64,000 nucleotides of DNA from assembly GCA_025504975.1 (NCBI GenBank), contig JANUWI010000007.1, forward strand, positions 1,488,001 through 1,552,000. The letters run 5' to 3'. Positions 57,710-64,000 of the stretch are shown here, in pieces. How positions within the stretch are numbered: the first letter of the stretch is position 1; each line of letters opens with the position of its first letter. The notes below the pieces were generated by a model. That model ran no database searches. It saw only the letters and a list, made by a program, of their open reading frames with translations, and was not told the origin of the DNA. Source of the DNA: Plenodomus lindquistii. Its lineage: Eukaryota; Ascomycota; Dothideomycetes; Pleosporales; Leptosphaeriaceae. The position numbers and the translations under genes are program-made.

Positions 57710-60007
57710 CTACACATTCAACATCCTCTTCACCATCGCCTGCGCCACACGCGCCACATCCTGAGCGCCAGAGCAGCGCTGCTCATTGCCTCCGATAGCA
57801 CTAGCCTCGCATCCATCGGGGTAGAAGAACGCAGCCAACGCGATGATAATGTACGCTGCAATAAGCAGACTACCTTCAAGGTAGTTGCTCCTGCCATCCA
57901 GCACCAAGAAGTTACAGATGAGGACCGTGACGAACAGCGCGACCGTTTCGAATATGTTGAAGTACAACGTCATATCCTTGCCCATGGCCCAACCGAGGAT
58001 GACGATGACAGGCGTGATGAAGAGGGCGATTTGGATGGAGGAGCCGACGGCGATACCAATGGAAAGATCCATTTTGTTCTTCATAGCAACAGTGACGGCG
58101 GTGACGTGCTCGGCTGCGTTACCCACGATGGGCAGGATGATGAGACCAATGAACGCCTGACTGATACCGGAAGTCTCGACCATGGGTTCAATCGCATCAC
58201 TCATGAAGTCGGCACAGACCGCAACAAGACCAGTACTGATGAGCAGCATGAAGATTGCGGCCTTGATCGACATTTCGGGAGCCTCCTCATCTTCGTCGTT
58301 CTCGGCAGTGAGGGCCATGGCTGCCTGGGGCGATACGGCAGGGCGGTTGACAGCATTTGTGGGCGTCGTCTCACGGCGGAGATGATCAGGCATAGACTTC
58401 GCACGGCGCAGAGGGGCAGCGCGGGGAGCAGCCATGCGGATGTTTGGAGCGGGCCCGTTGGGTGCAGAGTTCTGCGGGTTCGAGAAGACATTGTTGGACA
58501 AGAACGAAGGAAGTCCAGGGCGGTAACGCGAGGTAGTAGGTGTGATGGTGTTGGACTGGGGTGGTGTCGGCTCGACGAACGAGACATGAGATGCAGGCTC
58601 GAGGACCTTCTCCTGGATGATAGGCTCATGGTTGCGATTGCGCTTGTCCTTTTGCTTCTTCTCGCCCTTGTGTTTGCGTTTCTCTTTCTTGGCTTTGGAA
58701 CGCGAAGTGTATGATGCAGCCTCGAAGTCACGAACCACCGGCGTGTACTGGTTGCTGTCGGCCTCGTCACCACTCATGACATCGAAAGAATGGCGACGCT
58801 GATTGAGTACGGTTCCTCCAGTAGCGGTGACAACACTACCGCTCCGCTCGGTCTCGAAGGGGCTGTTGTGGTGTTCTGCAGATGGCGATGAGGTGGCTGA
58901 CAGCGCACCGTCTTCTTTAGAGCTGGCGCTTGACTTGCGTCGCAAGCGCTTGACAATACGCTTCGCTTTCTTCATAGTGCCCAAAGATGATATTGTTGAG
59001 CCATCCGTATCGCTACTGCTGGAATCTGACGAAGAGTGTGAGCTGGACGAATCGAAAGCGCCAGCAAGTACACCAGGGTGAGACTCCTCATCGATGATGT
59101 GCTGGGGTGTGCTCGCATATAGGTAACGATGACTCTTGAGCTGAAAGAGCAGGTAGAGGCCGTATATAAGCAGCAAGATGACACTGGTGCCACGACTGAC
59201 AGCGAGTGTCTCATGATCAGCAATGGCATTGTCGTTGAACGCAGCGTGAAAGGCTGTGGGCAAGAGGAGACTCATGACAGCAAGCGCAAGCATGACTCCG
59301 CTCATCTGCGTAACGGTGTTGTTGTAGACCTGCTCCTGGTACTTCAGGCCACCGAGCAAGAACGCCATACCGAGAATCAAAAGCAGGTTGGCCAGGATCG
59401 ATCCTAGCAGCGAGGCCTGCACGACCTCGATCTGGTCGGAAGCCAGCAGGATGATGAAGAGAATCAACTCCACGGCATTGCCGAAGGAGACGTTCAGCAG
59501 TGCACCGAGCGTATCCCCAACGCGTGCGGCGACGACTTCAGTCGCGTGTGCAAGCAAGCCAGCAAGAGGGATAATGGCAATGGCATTCATCGAGAAGACG
59601 ATTGCAGGTGCGAGGTTCGCCAGTCTGACGGCGATACCAAGTGGCACGAACACGAGCAGAAGGTTGATCCAGCTGTGGGTGAGGGCATTCTTGGTGTGGG
59701 TAAGAAACCTAAGGGATCCGTTCTTGATCCGCGTGGAAGACCACGGCGGAAGCTTATCGGATCCTATGGCGGAAGCCTCATCTCCCTTGGCCGCGGTATC
59801 CTCAATGCTGTTGTTGGCGTTGTTGTGGAGGGCATCGTGGTTTGCGGGGGACTTCTCGCTCACGTCACTAGGATTCACGCCAGAGCGGGCAGTGTGGGGG
59901 TTGTGGGTCGGTAGGACGGGCTGTGTGTCTTCGTTGCGTCCCAAGCCGAAAGCAGTTGCTGCCTTGGACTTGACACTAGGTAAAGAAGGATCTTCAGGTC
60001 CTCCCAT
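57710..60007 (-). CDS. VCX1: Vacuolar Ca2+/H+ exchanger (VCX1/CAX family)
   Basis: Moves Ca2+ into the vacuole in exchange for protons. Intronless, 765 residues from the ATG at 60007; upstream codons in frame lack an ATG. Two inverted halves carry the CAX c-repeats: GNAVELILFIILLASDQIEV and GNAAEHVTAVTVAMKNKMDL, each with the Ca2+-selecting Glu. Between the halves lies a long cytosolic loop (about residues 315-570) rich in Ser, Lys and Arg, with KKEKRKHKGEKKQKDKRNRN, about twice the length seen in yeast Vcx1. Such loops usually carry regulation. The N-terminal 95 residues are also hydrophilic. Confidence 0.95.
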   Translation of the reverse strand: MGGPEDPSLPSVKSKAATAFGLGRNEDTQPVLPTHNPHTARSGVNPSDVSEKSPANHDALHNNANNSIEDTAAKGDEASAIGSDKLPPWSSTRIKNGSLRFLTHTKNALTHSWINLLLVFVPLGIAVRLANLAPAIVFSMNAIAIIPLAGLLAHATEVVAARVGDTLGALLNVSFGNAVELILFIILLASDQIEVVQASLLGSILANLLLILGMAFLLGGLKYQEQVYNNTVTQMSGVMLALAVMSLLLPTAFHAAFNDNAIADHETLAVSRGTSVILLLIYGLYLLFQLKSHRYLYASTPQHIIDEESHPGVLAGAFDSSSSHSSSDSSSSDTDGSTISSLGTMKKAKRIVKRLRRKSSASSKEDGALSATSSPSAEHHNSPFETERSGSVVTATGGTVLNQRRHSFDVMSGDEADSNQYTPVVRDFEAASYTSRSKAKKEKRKHKGEKKQKDKRNRNHEPIIQEKVLEPASHVSFVEPTPPQSNTITPTTSRYRPGLPSFLSNNVFSNPQNSAPNGPAPNIRMAAPRAAPLRRAKSMPDHLRRETTPTNAVNRPAVSPQAAMALTAENDEDEEAPEMSIKAAIFMLLISTGLVAVCADFMSDAIEPMVETSGISQAFIGLIILPIVGNAAEHVTAVTVAMKNKMDLSIGIAVGSSIQIALFITPVIVILGWAMGKDMTLYFNIFETVALFVTVLICNFLVLDGRSNYLEGSLLIAAYIIIALAAFFYPDGCEASAIGGNEQRCSGAQDVARVAQAMVKRMLNV

Positions 60008-60516
60008 CGATTTTGTGTGGTTGGGCTTCGAGGTGAGGAAGTACAAGAGAATGTACTTGATCTTGGGGGTAAGTAAGCCAAGTCAGAGTGAGGCGGTAAC
60101 CAGAGCTTATCTACGTTGGCGGCGAGGCTTCGGCCTGGCTTTGCCGACTTGGCGCGGATCTCCAGGAAAGGCGAACGAATGACGTCCTGCGAATCACCTG
60201 CGCGAACACAGCCACAATGAGGTCAAGTGGCGGTGGGAAGCTTGATTGTTGTCGGTGGTTGTTTGCTGGCTGGGATGTTCTGGATGAGGTTGGCAGGTTT
60301 GTGTCTCGGAAGTGACGGTTTTTGACGTCTGTTATCTTCTGGAAGCGTGGCTGCCCACTGCATTCCCAAGTGCTGTGAACGGAAGGCGCAGGGGCGCTGC
60401 ACCGATCATATCATCGCGACCATCGTCCCCATCGTCATGATGCGCTGTTACCAGTCCTGTACAAGCTACACACGTGTTTGGACCACGAATCATGTAATGT
60501 TGAAAGTGAGGCTTAA
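60008..60516. other. Intergenic, exchanger promoter
   Basis: 509 bp. No gene recognised. Confidence 0.45.
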
Positions 60517-60749
60517 TACAAAAGAGCTCGTATTTATTATGTTCCTATCATACGTTAAGAACACAACGCTAAAGCCACAAGATACAGCAGCAGGGAGACA
60601 GTAAAAGCACCGAGGTTTAACATAATACTATCTTCACTACCTGTAAGAAATACATGTACAACTTGACTACATTGATCGAACATTCAAGTGTGTATTATGA
60701 TGGTAGCGTTTGTGACCTTGGTGACTTGATGAATACAAGCGCTTTTGTA
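60517..60749. mobile_element. MITE copy D
   Basis: 233 bp. The left terminus is TACAAAAGAGCTCGTATTTA. The right terminus, read on the minus strand, is TACAAAAGCGCTTGTATTCA. These match at 16 of 20 positions, and three of the four mismatches are C/T. The interior block ACAGCAGCAGGGAGACAGTA resembles copies E and F. Confidence 0.82.
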
Positions 60750-61333
60750 TCGTTGCTCCTTGAGGTCGCTGTCATTGGCAACCCGTGCACTCTGCATTGC
60801 TTGACAGGGAATCCCCATCTTTACGAATGAGCACCAACAATCTGATAAGAAATTGGATGAGCCACGAGTAAGACTGTAAGTGTCAACCGGCCGACCGTGC
60901 CGTACATTACTTGAGTATAAATATTCAAAAGAACAAACTAGCCGACGTGACAACGGCACTGCAGTCATTACATAGCTCTGGGTGCATTGTAGAGCGCCAG
61001 GCGCGGGTAATTTCGTTCTTATACAATCACCGTTCAAAGACCAAAGGCGTCTGGGTAAATCCAAGTCGTGGTGGCGCAGCGCAACCAACGCTCCAATGAC
61101 AACCCCAGCAGGCTTACCTCAGGCATCACCGAATTCGTGTCGCAGCACGACCTATGCTGATCTTGAAACAGGTCGGCACGCCTGATCTCACTGGGCATAC
61201 TGAAGCACAGTACTGCGCCTCTACAGCCAGAATACTTAGCACATTCCATAACAAACATCACCGGCCTGCACATTCGAGCTCACTGCTCCGACATACCTGA
61301 CCTTCCTCACGCAACACAGCACAACATCTCACG
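60750..61333. other. Intergenic
   Basis: 584 bp. No gene recognised. Confidence 0.45.
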
Positions 61334-61692
61334 ATGGGTCGCTACGCAGACATGGACAGCGTACGTGCACCCCGCCCTTTCACCCCACCACCCATTTACC
61401 CTCACAGGACGCCGAACGCCTCCCAGAAGGCTTTGAGCGCATCGGCTACGACGCCGACACGTCCATCTACACCTTCCGCGCCCCCGACGGCACCCTCTAC
61501 GAATCTGCACCCGGTAACCGTTACGGCGAATTACAGCCCGCCGGACAGCCGCGGCCCCAACCCAGCGACGCAGACATCGAGGCCGCCAACGCAGCCATCG
61601 AGGAAGACAACGCCAGCGCAGTGCGCATGATGCTACCGTTCGCACTCCTTGTCTTTGTGTTTATGATCTTTGTGTTTAAGCTGGTCAATTAG
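61334..61692 (+). CDS. Small tail-anchored protein of a fungal family
   Basis: Exons 61334-61360 and 61408-61692 (47 bp intron) give 103 residues. The N-terminal domain AERLPEGFERIGYDADTSIY, then TFRAPDGTLYESAPGNRYGEL, is a short module found in many fungal proteins of unknown function. The C-terminus is a single membrane segment, MMLPFALLVFVFMIFVFKLV, ending two residues later, as in tail-anchored proteins. An open frame follows at 61731-61951 in another phase (basic, then acidic, ending EEYYWEKTLGQR). If an intron with a weak GTTTAA donor at 61668 is used it would extend the protein by about 70 residues. Confidence 0.75.
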
Positions 61693-62262
61693 ACATGGAC
61701 GCGTGCGCTGACGACGGGTGCGTGTGCATAGGTTGCTGACCGTGGTCAAGGCGGTGATGCGGTTCAAGGGAAAGAGGGCGGCGCCGGTGAGGAGAAGGAC
61801 GAGGTCGAGGAGGGATAGTGTGGAGAGCTTTTTGAAGGCCGAGAAGGGGGAGGAAAAGGTTAGGGTGGAGGAGTTGGAGAGGAATGATAGTATTGTTGAT
61901 GTGGAGAAGGATGAGGAGTATTATTGGGAGAAAACACTAGGTCAGCGCTGATGGACGATTGCATGGGGCGAGGCGATTGTCAAGATGTGAACCAAGTCAG
62001 ATACACCTGGCCGTAGACGAAGATGTTCAAGTTGCTTCAGTGTTCAATTGCTCGTGATGTGATGCTGCCAAAGCACCAATGACAGCGCTGCTATTCTACA
62101 TCCTTCGCTGCCTTGCCCAATTCTGCATAGCGCACATCAAAAGTCTTGGCGTGCGCGAGCTCTGGCAGTCCGATTCAATGTCGTCCCCATCACCAACCAA
62201 AGCGCCCGCCCACGCATTGCACCTCTCCCACCGCAACCCGCAAACCCACACATACACTCACA
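61693..62262. other. Intergenic or alternative last exon plus QCR8 promoter
   Basis: 570 bp. It contains the open frame 61731-61951 described under the preceding gene. Otherwise no feature. Confidence 0.45.
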
Positions 62263-62797
62263 ATGGCTGGCGGTTCAGGTTTCGGCCCCAAGGTCAAGAA
62301 CTCGTACGTCGCCGTGCCCCCGCCCGCCCGCGCACACTCGTCCCTCTCCCGCGATTCCCCGACACCCCATTGCGACACACCCACCACCGCAGCACCTCCC
62401 ACAACACAGTGACCGCGGAATTGGCTAACCAGAACCCCGCAGATGGCACATTGGTGCATGGGGTAACCCCTACGAAGGCGGCGGCCGCCCCGGCAAAGGC
62501 ACCGTCAGCTACGTTTTGAGCCCCAACCGTCAACGCCCCATGGCTGGCTTCATCTCAAAGGGCTTCTGGAACGTTATGCGCCGCTCGCGGAACCAGGTCT
62601 TGTACTTTGTCCCGCCGCTGCTCGTCGCCTATGCGACCATGGAGTGGGCTATTGAGAAGTACGTTGATGCAGAGAAACGGTGGTGGTGGTGGTGGTGGTG
62701 GTGTAATGGCAGGGGAATCATGGGCTAATATGGCGACAGGAACGAATTCTACAACTCGAAGCAGGGACGTGCGCTTTATGGCGAAGAGGAGGAGTAG
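62263..62797 (+). CDS. QCR8: Cytochrome b-c1 complex subunit 8 (QCR8)
   Basis: Small subunit of mitochondrial respiratory complex III, inner membrane. Exons 62263-62303, 62443-62658 and 62740-62797 give 104 residues. Conserved parts: WHIGAWGNPYEGGGRPGKGT, SYVLSPNRQRPMAGFISKGF, a membrane helix RNQVLYFVPPLLVAYATMEW, and NEFYNSKQGRALYG from the last exon. Both exon joins fall inside conserved residues and keep phase. Intron 2 holds a GGT repeat (62679-62703). Confidence 0.97.
62679..62703. repeat. GGT microsatellite in QCR8 intron 2
   Basis: Eight tandem GGT units inside the 81 bp intron. Confidence 0.9.
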
Positions 62798-63470
62798 GAT
62801 TGAGGATGGAGTGGATGTGTATACATAGGATTTGAGCAGCAGATGAATGGAGTTTGGCTGTCAGAGTCGACGAATAGACTGTACAATTTTCACGCCCCCT
62901 TGGAACTTTGCAAATTGTGCTGCTGACGGTTCCCGGTGTGACTTCCTAGATGCTCGCGTCTGCACCTATTTACCGCCAAGTGCAGAGAAGACCAAGGGTA
63001 AAAAGGGAGACAAGAACAGCATTTCAAATCTCACCTTCCACGCCCCCTTCCAAGCATTAAGAAGCGACTCAACACAGCATCACTACACCACATTACTATG
63101 TTCTTACGACCCACTACCACTCCACACAGCCCAGTCTCCCCCTCCACCCAACATTGTGAAGACATTCACCTTGCCTTTATAAACGCCGTAACAGATTTGT
63201 GGAGAGCAGCAAGATTGACAAATATTATGTCTATGGTGTTCGAGCATTCACTCATTATATGGTGTGCTTGGACGAATTTCTGCACATTCTGACAATCCTC
63301 TTGCCCTTGGTATAGACACCTGATGCACCTCGAGATCAAGTGGTTCTTGCATCTGCGTTCTTTGACGTTATATTACTTGTATCAATAATATAAATCTGAA
63401 GATGACACGACTTGTACGCTGCATGCCGATTTCCGTCGTAGACATATCATTAATCATGCACCTACTCACT
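62798..63470. other. Intergenic
   Basis: 673 bp downstream of QCR8. No gene recognised. Confidence 0.45.
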
Positions 63471-63714
63471 TGTCAGGAGCTCGTATTCGATCAGCCACTA
63501 AACGCGTGAGCACTACCTATCTACTGTAGCTAACACAACCTACAAATTGCAAAGCTTAAAGTCCCTAAGTATTACACCTATTCTCTATAACTAGTAGAGG
63601 TTGTTTCTTACCATACTTGCGTGCTGTTGTTGTCTCCCTGCTAGTGTACAGGCTTAAGCGTCATGCTGGTAAGGTAGGTAAGGCAAGGACGCAACGAGGA
63701 CAAGCTCCTTTACA
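63471..63714. mobile_element. MITE copy C
   Basis: About 244 bp. The left end is TGTCAGGAGCTCGTATTCGA. The right end, read on the minus strand, is TGTAAAGGAGCTTGTCCTCG. The interior shares TAGCTAACACAACCTAC and GTGTACAGGCTTAAGCGTCATG with copies A and B. Boundaries are approximate. Confidence 0.65.
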
Positions 63715-64000
63715 GACCTAACATGGTAATGCTGCTGCAAAATTGGACACCTTCACGACGCATGGCAACGGTGGTGAGTAGTGGGGTGTGGGAGAGATCC
63801 GGAGGGTTGTGGCTTCCCCGACATCAGAGTACAGTAATTGAGTTTGCCTATGTAGAGAATGACTCAATACTACAGTCTGATATGTGATGACGTTGACGTC
63901 TCCAAATGGCTGCTTACAAAGAGCGTCCAAAGTCATCCGTCATGAACGTGCGAGTGTCGGGCGGGCTTGGCATGGGCCCTTGGAAAATGGAACCTTGCAG
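63715..64000. other. Right edge of window
   Basis: 286 bp with no recognisable feature. Confidence 0.4.

Noticed and set aside
57665..58714. 349-codon plus-strand frame over the Ca2+ exchanger
   Set aside because: Antisense to the conserved CAX domain. Composition is unlike a folded protein.
1..64000. tRNA genes
   Set aside because: I looked for the GGTTCRANNCC B-box with a matching A-box and acceptor stem and found no convincing case. A dedicated scan could still find one.
1..64000. CRISPR arrays, prophage or integrated virus
   Set aside because: No spaced direct repeats, integrase, capsid or polymerase-like frames. The tandem repeats present have no unique spacers.

Overview
The window is nuclear DNA of a filamentous ascomycete, most likely a Dothideomycete of the Pleosporales type. 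The evidence is many introns of about 47 to 100 bp with GT..AG ends and CTRAY-like branch sites, ascomycete-specific families (Zn(II)2Cys6 regulators with fungal_trans domains, an AA9 LPMO, a MirB-type siderophore transporter, 2EXR-like proteins) and orthologues of core fungal genes (TEF1, QCR8, RPC11, SF3b10, branchpoint-binding protein, PAS kinase, VCX1). No bacterial operon structure, CRISPR array, provirus or convincing tRNA gene was seen. I assembled all gene models by eye from splice signals, reading phase and protein family knowledge.

Layout. 1-2127: an XlnR-type xylanolytic regulator on the minus strand, cut by the left edge, behind a 3.8 kb gene-free stretch. 5.9-25.3 kb: a dense block holding a Ure2-type GST, branchpoint-binding protein SF1/BBP, a myotubularin phosphatase, a class III CoA-transferase divergent from a Zn2Cys6 regulator, RNA polymerase III subunit C11, an ankyrin protein, SF3b10, a proline-rich unknown and an epoxide-hydrolase-like enzyme. 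27-42.5 kb: siderophore transporter, TEF1, a Laa2/Ppk6-like protein, PAS kinase, an AhpD/CMD-like protein and a short-chain dehydrogenase. 42.7-57 kb: a more accessory stretch with two tandem 2EXR-like paralogues (one broken), a secreted AA9 LPMO, a cytochrome P450 divergent from a cytochrome b5/b5-reductase fusion, a secreted unknown, a secreted CE4 deacetylase and another Zn2Cys6 regulator. 57.7-64 kb: a VCX1-type Ca2+/H+ exchanger, a small tail-anchored protein and QCR8.

Mobile DNA. A family of short elements of about 220-250 bp recurs at eight places: 5.65, 29.4, 32.6, 41.1, 45.4, 51.6, 60.5 and 63.5 kb. Most copies have inverted termini close to TACGAAGGAGCTCGTATTTA and lie between terminal TA dinucleotides. 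They look like mariner-type MITEs whose copies differ largely by C/T and G/A changes, as expected after RIP. One sits within 50 bp of a start codon between two divergent genes.

How genes may work together. The P450 and the b5/b5-reductase fusion share a 542 bp promoter and form a plausible NADH-driven monooxygenase pair. The CoA-transferase and the regulator at 16.3 kb form a likely regulator/target pair. The XlnR-type regulator and the AA9 LPMO are both plant-cell-wall functions, and a GGCTAA motif lies about 100 bp upstream of the LPMO.
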